From: LMEP-6097 sp049314535
Lineage (GTDB): Bacteria > Cyanobacteriota > Vampirovibrionia > LMEP-6097
Length of the DNA: 23,473 nt
Direction: 5' to 3'
Assembly (NCBI GenBank): GCA_049314535.1
Contig: JBMOEX010000028.1
Span: 1 to 23,473, forward strand
Below are positions 1-7,331 of this stretch, piece by piece (positions within the stretch are counted from its first letter, which is position 1; every line of letters starts with the position of its first letter). The position numbers and the translations under genes are program-made. The notes under the pieces are model-generated. The model made no database searches, was not told the origin of the DNA, and saw only the letters and a list, made by a program, of their open reading frames with translations.

Positions 1-5
1 CGCAG

Positions 6-20
6 TGCACTAGGTGTGCA
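6..20. repeat. Small hairpin in repeat copy 1
   Basis: TGCAC at 6-10 pairs perfectly with GTGCA at 16-20 around a 5-nt loop. The equivalent position in copy 2 (130-145) keeps pairing despite a compensating base-pair change. Confidence 0.55.
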
Positions 21-129
21 TGAGGATCATGAGGACGACGAAAACGCAGAAATTGAAGTTTGCGAGCAGTCCCTTTGAGACGCCTGCACAACGTATAAGT
101 TCAAGGCAGAGGAGGATGAGTAACCGCAG

Positions 130-145
130 TGTACGGGTATGTACA
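130..145. repeat. Small hairpin in repeat copy 2
   Basis: TGTAC at 130-134 pairs with GTACA at 141-145 around a 6-nt loop. Compared with copy 1, the third base pair changed from C-G to T-A on both sides, so pairing is retained. Confidence 0.55.
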
Positions 146-196
146 TGAGGATTACGAAGACGACGATAACGCAGAAATTATAGTTGTGCAGGCGTC

Positions 197-1708
197 TCAC
201 TTGGCTTGTAAGATGAGTTTGATCTTAAGTACCTGATTCACTAGCTCTTTAACTATTCTAAAAATAGAAACCTTCAAAGCAAGTGGATCTAAGATGCCAA
301 GCTGATCATAGTTGCATATTTCCCCTGTATCCAAATCAATACCATCTTTATTGCTAGCACTGAAATTTATACTTTCTAGTTTAGCCTTAGGGTCGTAACC
401 AGCATTTTTTACAATTTGTTTAAATAGCGCAGGAAGTGCATCAGTAATGATGTTAAAGCCCGTCATAATATCTTTGCCGAAGGCAAGAGAGTCTTGTGAT
501 TTTCTAAGTCTTTCGATGAGGTTAATTTCAGCTACCCCGCCACCAAGCACGTAACCAGATTCTAAGCATTTTTTAAAGGCATTTGCTGCATCAATGGCTA
601 TGCGTTTCTTTTCGGCTAAAGCACTTTCTAATTCTGCTGATAACAGTAGGGTGGCTTCTTGTGCTTGAGTTCCTTTGATAAATACTCCTATTGGACTTGA
701 ACTTCTTTGGATATATTCTAAAGTGCCACTGAGTGCTTTTATTGTAGAGGCTTCTGTGTTGAGAAGCTTTTGTCTACTAGCTTTGCTCGCACCACTAATG
801 CGAATTAATGCATTAATATCGATTTGTCTTAAGTTACTTAAAACAAATATTCCTTCTTTAATGAAGAATTCTTCGATTTTAGGCATAATGCTACCACTCA
901 AAAAAATAGCCTTAATGCCTAAATGTGTTATTTTATCTGCCATGCTGAGAAGTTTGTCTATACTTTCATCTAAGCGTGTTACACCTGTATCAGTGCTGAT
1001 TACTTCACTAGATAAGGCTTCAGGTTCTAATGGACCTTCTATAATTAAACATTTGCAGTCATAGAAATCATTATCATAGTGATAGTGAGCTCTTTTATTA
1101 ATGAAATAGGAATTAAAAATTTCAGATTCCCTGCGTGAGCAGCTGTGTATCGCGGAACTAAAGTCAAATTTAGTGATTAAATATTCAAAGCTGTTTTTTT
1201 CGGAGATATATGTCGCAAGTTTAATTAGAAGGTCGGTTAATTCCTTATCCCCTCTTGCCGAAATTAATGTTGCGGAGCGTAATCTAGGATCATCTATTTG
1301 TTGAACAGGCGTGGAGTGCCTTTCAAGTAATTCTATTGTTTTATCAATAGCCATGGAAATCCCTTTAATGAGAGGGATTGCTGGATGTCCATTTTTAATT
1401 TTTTCTAAAGCAAGGTTTAAAATTTCACTAGCAAATATAACCACGCTAGTGGTGCCATCTCCGATTTGTCTTTCCTGTGCTTTGGCGATTTCGATTAAAA
1501 GCTTCCCTGCGGGGTGCTGGACTTGGATAGCTGAAAGTATGGCTACGCCATCATTAGTACATTGAAAATCACCATACTGGTCGACTAGCATGACATCTAA
1601 GCCTTTAGGTCCAACGGTGTGACGAACGGTATCTGCGACGGAGTTGATTGCAGATATATTTATTTCAAGTGTTTGAATGTGGCTTACAGAGTCTTCCATA
1701 GCTATCAT
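197..1708 (-). CDS. Group II-like (thermosome/TCP-1 type, bacterial 'group III') chaperonin
   Basis: This 503-residue protein is a cpn60/TCP-1 superfamily ATPase that should assemble into a double-ring folding chamber. The signatures are of the archaeal/eukaryotic type rather than GroEL: TVGPKG at 31-36, TNDG at 51-54, a VQHPAGKLLIEIAK-like stretch at 63-76, GDGTT at 83-87, an Asp at 373 matching the conserved ATPase Asp of thermosomes, and GGG at 389-391. The C-terminal GIDLDTGEI stretch (456-464) is also family-typical, and there is no GroEL-style GGM tail. The apical segment of about 225-265 is nearly as long as in thermosomes, so a built-in lid is likely and a GroES partner is not expected. 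The length is slightly below the usual 540. It starts at ATG 1708, with a second in-frame ATG at 1699. It is last in the minus-strand gene run, 66 bp after the rfbF-like gene. Its stop codon lies inside the flanking inverted repeat. Confidence 0.9.
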   Translation of the reverse strand: MIAMEDSVSHIQTLEINISAINSVADTVRHTVGPKGLDVMLVDQYGDFQCTNDGVAILSAIQVQHPAGKLLIEIAKAQERQIGDGTTSVVIFASEILNLALEKIKNGHPAIPLIKGISMAIDKTIELLERHSTPVQQIDDPRLRSATLISARGDKELTDLLIKLATYISEKNSFEYLITKFDFSSAIHSCSRRESEIFNSYFINKRAHYHYDNDFYDCKCLIIEGPLEPEALSSEVISTDTGVTRLDESIDKLLSMADKITHLGIKAIFLSGSIMPKIEEFFIKEGIFVLSNLRQIDINALIRISGASKASRQKLLNTEASTIKALSGTLEYIQRSSSPIGVFIKGTQAQEATLLLSAELESALAEKKRIAIDAANAFKKCLESGYVLGGGVAEINLIERLRKSQDSLAFGKDIMTGFNIITDALPALFKQIVKNAGYDPKAKLESINFSASNKDGIDLDTGEICNYDQLGILDPLALKVSIFRIVKELVNQVLKIKLILQAK

Positions 1709-1774
1709 TATAGGATATTCCCGATTAGCATTATCAGTGACGAAAGACAGAGTCGCTAGTTATTAGTATTTTTT

Positions 1775-2677
1775 TCATTCTGGAATTCTTTCGGGTAGAG
1801 GCAGGCTCATTAAGGGTTTTTGTTTGTCAATTTTATTTTTAAATAAACTAAGTTGATTTTGAAAATAGTCTAAATGATATTCTTGATTTACTGATATTTT
1901 TTGATCCCAAAGTTTCCATGGAGCTTGATTCGACTCCCAGAGTTTTTCTAGTTCTAATTTATCTCTGAGGGTATCCATTGGTAACCAGAATCCTGGGTGC
2001 TTAAATGCTGATAGTTGATTACTTAGTGCAAGATATTCTAGAGGTTCTCTCTCCCAAATACAGGAGTCTCTTTCAATTAAATTTAATACTGTCGGTTCTA
2101 AGACAAAAAAACCACCATTGATCCAACCACTGTCTGTGTCTATTGGTTTTTCTTGAAAACCTTTTACGGAGTTATTTTCACCTAACTGTAAAGCACCAAA
2201 TCTTTGAGGAGGGCAGACTCCTGTTAATGTTGCAAGTTTACCCGAATTTTGATGAAATTTAATTAATTCACTTAGGTTAACATCGGAAACGCCATCACCA
2301 TAAGTCATACAAAATGTTTCATTCTTAATGTGTTCCTGGACTCTTTTTAGGCGTCCACCAGTCATGGTATTTTCACCAGTATCTACGATTGTAACTTTCC
2401 AAGGTTCACAGCTATTATGGTGTATCTGCATCTGATTTGTAGACATATCAAAGCTTATGTCTGACTGGTGTAGAAAATAGTTTGCAAAATATTCTTTGAT
2501 TATGTAACTCTTGTATCCAGCACAAATTATAAAATCATTTATTCCATAATAAGAATAGATTTTCATAATATGCCAAAGAATTGGCTTACCACCAATTTCT
2601 ATCATTGGTTTGGGGCGGAGATAAGATTCTTCCGTTATTCTTGTACCTAGACCACCGGCTAATATAACTGCTTTCAT
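1775..2677 (-). CDS. rfbF: Glucose-1-phosphate cytidylyltransferase
   Basis: It makes CDP-glucose from CTP and glucose-1-phosphate, the entry step to CDP-3,6-dideoxyhexoses, in the cytoplasm. The 300-residue protein opens with the sugar-nucleotidyltransferase signature GGLGTR (8-13), followed by RPKPMIEIGGKPILWHIM-type residues (21-38) and a YGDGVSD metal/nucleotide motif near 126-132. The spacing and wording match the RfbF/DdhA subfamily better than dTDP-glucose or UDP-glucose pyrophosphorylases. It is about 40 residues longer than typical RfbF (about 257), with the extra length in a polar C-terminal tail. An AAGGA-like ribosome site precedes the ATG by roughly 12 nt. The next pathway enzymes, rfbG and rfbH, lie 9 kb away on the other strand. 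Confidence 0.93.
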   Translation of the reverse strand: MKAVILAGGLGTRITEESYLRPKPMIEIGGKPILWHIMKIYSYYGINDFIICAGYKSYIIKEYFANYFLHQSDISFDMSTNQMQIHHNSCEPWKVTIVDTGENTMTGGRLKRVQEHIKNETFCMTYGDGVSDVNLSELIKFHQNSGKLATLTGVCPPQRFGALQLGENNSVKGFQEKPIDTDSGWINGGFFVLEPTVLNLIERDSCIWEREPLEYLALSNQLSAFKHPGFWLPMDTLRDKLELEKLWESNQAPWKLWDQKISVNQEYHLDYFQNQLSLFKNKIDKQKPLMSLPLPERIPE

Positions 2678-2765
2678 AAGTTTCGATATCCTTATTAGTA
2701 CTTATTAACCAATATTAAGGGTTAAGTATTAGGTAAATTAGATGATATGTTGAATTATCTATAGG

Positions 2766-4877
2766 TTATTCTATCTGATTTTTGCTTGTTAAATATTGCT
2801 CCCAAATATTCTTAATCTCTTCAGCAAAATCATTTGAGAAGCTTTCCATATTTGTAGCAGGTGAATTTAGATATTTTTCTCGGATAGTTTCTTTATAGTA
2901 GATTATTTGCTCTGGTGATCTTGCAAGATTCACTATTTTATTAATATAATCTTGCCTGTCTTTAGCAATTAATTCAGGTAAATTTGCACTCATTAATATA
3001 TCTGCAGACATTCTACTTGCCCATCTATCCCCTTCAATGGCTATTAATGGAACACTCATCATAAGAGTTTCGTGTGTCGTAGTTCCTCCATTAAAGGGAA
3101 ATGTATCTAATGCTATATCTATTTTGCTGAATCTCAGGAGATGTGAAGCCTTGTTTTCTGGCAGCTCAAATTCGAGTCTAGATTCGTCTATTCCAAGTTT
3201 TTTAAAGCTGTTAATGAGCTCTATCTTGTAATCGGGATCTACTAATGAAAAGTTACTGATTAATATGTGACTTTCTGGAACTGATTTTAATATCTCTGAC
3301 CATGTCTCCATTACAGTAGCATTGATTTTATTAGAGTTATTGAATGACCCAAATATGATTTTGCCGTCGTTTCTGGCAAGTGAGCGGTTTACATATAGAT
3401 TTTCATAGTCATTTGCAGGGTAGGCACCAGCGAATGATAGATAGCAGATTTTTTCTGTATAAAAACGCTCTTCCCCTTTTCGTATAAGAAACTTATCTGC
3501 GATCAGATAGTCAATTTCCTTAACTCCAGTAGTACCAACTTGACCAAGCCAAGTTATCTGTATTGGAGCTGGCTTTAGTCCAAAGGTTTTAAGTCGATTT
3601 AAGGCTGTGTGACCAGATAGATCAATTAATACATGTATCCTATCGTTGAAAATTTTTTCGGCGAGCTGAGTATCAGTAAGTTGGGTGATATAAGTAAAAG
3701 AATTGCAGAGGGAAACAAGTGATTCTGCAAAGGGATTTTCTTCGTTGTTAACATAGCAGTGAACTTCAAATTTTTCTTTAGGAAAATATTTTAATAAACT
3801 ACTTACCCAAAAGAAAACAGGGTGCTCCTTAAAATCTCCAGAGACGAAGCCGACACGGATAATTTTTTTTTCTTTATACTCATCTTGATATTTAGAAAAT
3901 TCAAAATTTCCCCCAGCTGTTTTAACAAAAGGTTGAATGATATTTTTATGGTATTCATTTGCAATTGCAAGTATTTCTTCTTGTGACATTGTTGAACTAT
4001 AATGCGAGTTCATTATCCGATTATCGTGAGCTGCAAGATTGTGAGGGTTTTTCTCTAGGATTTGGTTTAAGAATGCTAGACATTCGTCAGTCATCCCAGA
4101 TTCATGTTTCTTTTGGCTTTGGTGGAAATAGCTCCACTCATCATCTGGAAATTTTTTGACCAGTTCTTCGGTTAATTGTTGATACAGTTTTTTATTACCT
4201 AAATTTCTTGCTGCACAAATTGCAAGAAAATATGGCAGTGAGCCAAGGTGGGTATTTTTGATTGCAGGTGCTATATATTTTTCAATATCTGGATTAATGC
4301 TCTTACAATGTACTCTTAGAAAGAATAGATTTAATTCAGGACAACTGGGGTTTAGTTCGAAAGCCTTTTCATAGAACTTAATGCCAAGGCTGTCATCCTT
4401 GGTTGATTTTAGGTGGAAAGTTCCTATTGCTTTGCAAGCCCATTCTAATTGATTTGGTGGTAAGCCTGTTTTTACAAGGAAATCATTGAAATAATTTTTG
4501 AGACAGGATATGTCTAATTCTAGTTTTATGAGGCATTTGAGCTGACCATAGACTAGCAAGAGATCATCGTCAGAAGTTTTAAGTAAGTTTTCAAAGATGC
4601 GAATTGCTTCATAATATTTTTCAAATCCTAGATATAAAAAGGCAAGCTCTTTTGAGAGGGGGGCTGTTTTTTCTAATTCATTAATTCTTTTATATTTTCC
4701 CAAAATAGTTAATACTAAACTATTATGGTGATTAGATTCAATCGAATGAAGTGAAATCTCTTCTAAGTTCCTGAGAATGACTAAGGCAAGATTTAATTCA
4801 TTATCATCTATGAGATTTTCCGCTAGGGTTAAACATTGACTTACAGTATCTTGCGTGTCTAGTTCTGTTTTATTCAT
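2766..4877 (-). CDS. TPR-containing O-GlcNAc transferase-like glycosyltransferase (GT41/SPINDLY), copy 1
   Basis: This 703-residue predicted cytoplasmic protein O-glycosyltransferase has helical TPR-like repeats over about 1-310 and a GT41 catalytic region from about 335 to the end. GT41 landmarks are visible. The SGDFKEHPV stretch near 345 matches human OGT around His498. A LIDLSGHT stretch is followed by LKPAPIQITWLG. FGSFNNSNKIN near 517 carries the Lys equivalent to the UDP-binding Lys842. FNGGTTTHE near 596 forms the nucleotide-phosphate loop. It ends in the REKYLNSPA...W segment shared with two other copies in the window. A TAGGG ribosome site lies about 8 nt before the ATG. It sits between the SDR and rfbF genes. 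The donor and acceptor are not known, and flagellin is a plausible acceptor from context. Confidence 0.9.
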   Translation of the reverse strand: MNKTELDTQDTVSQCLTLAENLIDDNELNLALVILRNLEEISLHSIESNHHNSLVLTILGKYKRINELEKTAPLSKELAFLYLGFEKYYEAIRIFENLLKTSDDDLLLVYGQLKCLIKLELDISCLKNYFNDFLVKTGLPPNQLEWACKAIGTFHLKSTKDDSLGIKFYEKAFELNPSCPELNLFFLRVHCKSINPDIEKYIAPAIKNTHLGSLPYFLAICAARNLGNKKLYQQLTEELVKKFPDDEWSYFHQSQKKHESGMTDECLAFLNQILEKNPHNLAAHDNRIMNSHYSSTMSQEEILAIANEYHKNIIQPFVKTAGGNFEFSKYQDEYKEKKIIRVGFVSGDFKEHPVFFWVSSLLKYFPKEKFEVHCYVNNEENPFAESLVSLCNSFTYITQLTDTQLAEKIFNDRIHVLIDLSGHTALNRLKTFGLKPAPIQITWLGQVGTTGVKEIDYLIADKFLIRKGEERFYTEKICYLSFAGAYPANDYENLYVNRSLARNDGKIIFGSFNNSNKINATVMETWSEILKSVPESHILISNFSLVDPDYKIELINSFKKLGIDESRLEFELPENKASHLLRFSKIDIALDTFPFNGGTTTHETLMMSVPLIAIEGDRWASRMSADILMSANLPELIAKDRQDYINKIVNLARSPEQIIYYKETIREKYLNSPATNMESFSNDFAEEIKNIWEQYLTSKNQIE

Positions 4878-4941
4878 TTCTTTGCCCTACTGTCCATTGT
4901 TTGCCACGATTAGGCTGAAAGTGAATCGATTAAAAGGATAA

Positions 4942-6063
4942 TCAATCTAGACCATTTGGCTGTAATCCGTAATAACGAAGAGTGTTTGATATAGCTTCAT
5001 CGAGATTGAATTTCAAATCTAAAGACAATTCTTTTTTAGCTTTGGATGTATCTGGGAGGTAAACTTTATTTGCAGTGGGACTAGTAACCTCGCGCTTGAT
5101 GATTACTGGGTATCGACTGCTATATTCTACTCCTTTAGGTAAGTTCTGGAATTTCTCGTTAACTATAGAAGAAATCTTTTCTGCAAAATCTTTAATACTA
5201 ATAGCCTCATCTGAACCTACATTGTAAGCCTCTCCAGGTCTGCCTTCTATTAAGACTTTAATTAGCCAGATAGCTAGGTCGTAACTGTGCATAAAGCTAC
5301 GAATGTCTGAGCCATCACCGTTAATTATTAATGGCTCTTTTCTGGAGATATTAGTAAAAAAAGTAGAACCTGCTAAGCGAATACCAAGTGGTAAATATGG
5401 TCCGATAAAAGTAAAACATCGTGCAATGCAGAAGTTTTCGAATTCTGCATTTTTTAAATTATCAAAAAAATATTTCTCTGATAATCTTTTACCTAATGTG
5501 TAAACATCGGTATCCATCGGAATAAATAAATCAGCACTCCAGTCATCCTCTGAGAAAATGGTTTTCTGATTTATCCCACGATAAACTGCTCCAGAGCTAA
5601 TATATAAGCACTTTATATCTGGTTTGAGTTTTAAAATTTCTAATATTTGTTTAGTACCATTAACTATGCTGCCAAAATAAAGCGAGGGATTGCTTTCGAA
5701 TATATTAATATCTTTTTCTTTTATTGAGGAGGTTGCAGCATGGATTGCGTAATCTATGCTTGAGATTTTCTTTTTGATATCATTTAGATTATTATTTTCT
5801 GAAAAATCAACATAATGGAAGTCAATCTCTGAAGCATTTTTTGCTAAATGAAATTCATTTTGAAAATTTAGTGAATCTCGAGTTAGTAAAATTAATTTAA
5901 GATTTAAATTTAGGATTCGATTAGCGTTTAATAGGCAGTCCAATAGGCACTTACCTACGTATCCTGTTCCACCAGTTATTAAAACTGTTTTATTAGAGAG
6001 TTTCGTTAATGTTGTGAAAAAATCTTTTAAGTCTTTAAGTTTAAAAAGCTGCGATTCATCCAT
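4942..6063 (-). CDS. Extended SDR-family NAD-dependent epimerase/dehydratase/reductase of nucleotide sugars
   Basis: The 373-residue protein has an N-terminal Rossmann motif GGTGYVG (31-37), a SS pair (156-157) and the catalytic YTLGK (Tyr188, Lys192). A GDGSDIRSFMHSYDLA segment and YNVGSDE follow, typical of the extended SDRs that act on nucleotide sugars. It is longer than CDP-abequose synthases (about 300). In this context it most likely reduces or epimerises the CDP-keto sugar, as RfbJ- or YerF-type enzymes do. A role as another 4,6-dehydratase or decarboxylase cannot be excluded. It lies 80 bp downstream of the first methyltransferase and 64 bp upstream of the GT41 gene in the same run. 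Confidence 0.8.
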   Translation of the reverse strand: MDESQLFKLKDLKDFFTTLTKLSNKTVLITGGTGYVGKCLLDCLLNANRILNLNLKLILLTRDSLNFQNEFHLAKNASEIDFHYVDFSENNNLNDIKKKISSIDYAIHAATSSIKEKDINIFESNPSLYFGSIVNGTKQILEILKLKPDIKCLYISSGAVYRGINQKTIFSEDDWSADLFIPMDTDVYTLGKRLSEKYFFDNLKNAEFENFCIARCFTFIGPYLPLGIRLAGSTFFTNISRKEPLIINGDGSDIRSFMHSYDLAIWLIKVLIEGRPGEAYNVGSDEAISIKDFAEKISSIVNEKFQNLPKGVEYSSRYPVIIKREVTSPTANKVYLPDTSKAKKELSLDLKFNLDEAISNTLRYYGLQPNGLD

Positions 6064-6143
6064 ATTTTAATATTCCATTTTAAAATAAATTAACAATATC
6101 ATCCCAATAGTTGAATTGTTTGATGGTGAATAATAAAGTAGAT

Positions 6144-7298
6144 TTATACGTTGAGTAGTACTACATCATTCGTGTATTGAGCATTCCTTATTTGCTGCGT
6201 GATTTGTTGATGGTAGGATGGGGAAGATATCAGGATAGTCCCTTGAAAATCTTTTAGATTCTCTGGGGATTGGACAAATAAATTTCCAATTTTCCTTCCT
6301 TGTTTATTTTTATCTGAATCCACAAGATATCGGATATCTAGCTCTTTAAATTTATCATCACCCAAGAGGCGCATCGTTTGCATACCTGCACCCCAGATAG
6401 CCACGGGGACATTACTATTGATTAATTGATTGAGTACCTCATGATTTTCAGACTGTGAGCTTAATTCTATATATGCTGAGAAATCTTGGAATTCTTTGTC
6501 TATCCCAAAAAGACCATAAATAGCTGGATATTGTTCGGTCTCGGAGATATAAAAAGTTTTTTTATTACATTGCAAAACTTTTAAACCATGTAGTCCTAAT
6601 AGGGTTTTTAGAGATAAGTCTGTAAAATGATTAATATGTTCAAGGCTGAAATAGTGAAATGGTGCGTGCACTAAATCTTTATATCTTGATGAATCTGGAA
6701 CTTCGACGTAAATTAAACCATTTTCATTTAAGATTTTCATTAGGTTTTTCAAAGCTGAATTTACATCAAAAACATGTTCTAGTACATGCGAAAGAATTAT
6801 TAGGTCGAATTTTTTTTCTCCAAAAATTAACCCTAAGTCATCAGAGAGATTACCTTGAAAAGCTTTGATAGACGAGGCTTTAGATGTGATTTTGTCTATG
6901 CAGCGATTTGATGGGTCCAGTCCAAATAAATTTTTAAATCCTTTTTCTTCAAAGAGCTGTAATAGACCACCAGTAGCTGAACCGATGTCCAAAATATTGA
7001 GATTAAGATCTTTATCTGCAAATAAATTCACTACTTCTTGCAATCTATCTTTATCCCAAGTGTGCAAGGCGTTACCAAAACCTAATTCTTCGTTATCATA
7101 ACTTGATATTCTTGCGTAGTAATTATTGTAATCTTTCTGAATTGATCGCGAATCTGAGAAAATAAAGTGGCAGTGATCACAGGCAACGACACTGATGTTT
7201 GGATCTAGAGGGTTATCGTCTTCTATTATAAACTGTTGTGTATGTAATATTGAACCAGTAGGGCTTGAACAGAGAGGGCATTTTCTAGTTAGTTGCAT
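6144..7298 (-). CDS. Class I SAM-dependent C-methyltransferase-like protein with N-terminal zinc domain (sugar type)
   Basis: The 384-residue protein has three parts. A zinc-binding head has Cys7-X2-Cys10 and Cys40-X2-Cys43. A SAM-binding Rossmann core follows, with motif I LDIGSATGG at 103-111 and a HVLEHVFD loop further on. The C-terminal Rossmann-like half contains VAIWGAGMQTMRLL. This order is that of the TylC3/NovU-type enzymes that put a methyl group on C-3 of NDP-4-keto sugars. A SLEHINHF segment holds a Glu-His pair like that near the active site of that family. The start has a good AAGGA ribosome site about 9 nt upstream. A paralogue lies at 10471. The substrate is probably the CDP-keto sugar made here, but this is inferred from context. 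Confidence 0.85.
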   Translation of the reverse strand: MQLTRKCPLCSSPTGSILHTQQFIIEDDNPLDPNISVVACDHCHFIFSDSRSIQKDYNNYYARISSYDNEELGFGNALHTWDKDRLQEVVNLFADKDLNLNILDIGSATGGLLQLFEEKGFKNLFGLDPSNRCIDKITSKASSIKAFQGNLSDDLGLIFGEKKFDLIILSHVLEHVFDVNSALKNLMKILNENGLIYVEVPDSSRYKDLVHAPFHYFSLEHINHFTDLSLKTLLGLHGLKVLQCNKKTFYISETEQYPAIYGLFGIDKEFQDFSAYIELSSQSENHEVLNQLINSNVPVAIWGAGMQTMRLLGDDKFKELDIRYLVDSDKNKQGRKIGNLFVQSPENLKDFQGTILISSPSYHQQITQQIRNAQYTNDVVLLNV

Positions 7299-7331
7299 AT
7301 GACTTTATCCTTTATTTTAGACCATAAAGTA

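Larger units (their letters stand above)
1..199. repeat. Tandem 124-bp-period repeat with 17-bp inverted ends
   Basis: The stretch 1-62 is repeated at 125-187, giving a period of about 124 bp. Within the best-kept block (21-59 against 146-184) I count 33 of 39 identical bases. The complete second unit, 76-199, is bounded by perfect 17-bp inverted repeats (76-92 and 183-199). Each unit has a small hairpin near its middle: 6-20 in the first and 130-145 in the second. The region is visibly more GC-rich than the genes that follow. It looks like a non-coding, possibly dispersed, palindromic repeat or miniature element. The right arm contains the stop codon (197-199) of the adjacent chaperonin gene. 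No transposase is visible. The first copy is cut by the window edge. Confidence 0.75.

Noticed and set aside
1..199. CRISPR array or tRNA in the repeat region
   Set aside because: The repeat unit is about 124 bp with inverted ends and only two copies, and no cloverleaf or short regularly spaced repeats are seen.
675..1064. Open frame on the plus strand opposite the chaperonin
   Set aside because: It lies wholly antisense to a well-conserved chaperonin sequence and shows no recognisable protein features.
197..1708. Annotation as GroEL
   Set aside because: The VQHPAGKLLIEIAK and GDGTTS wording, the lid-length apical region, and absence of a GGM tail are group II-like.
2705..2725. TTAACC/GGTTAA inverted repeat between GT41 copy 1 and rfbF as a terminator
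   Set aside because: The stem is only 6 bp, AT-rich and without a following T-run, and the genes on both sides appear to be in one operon.
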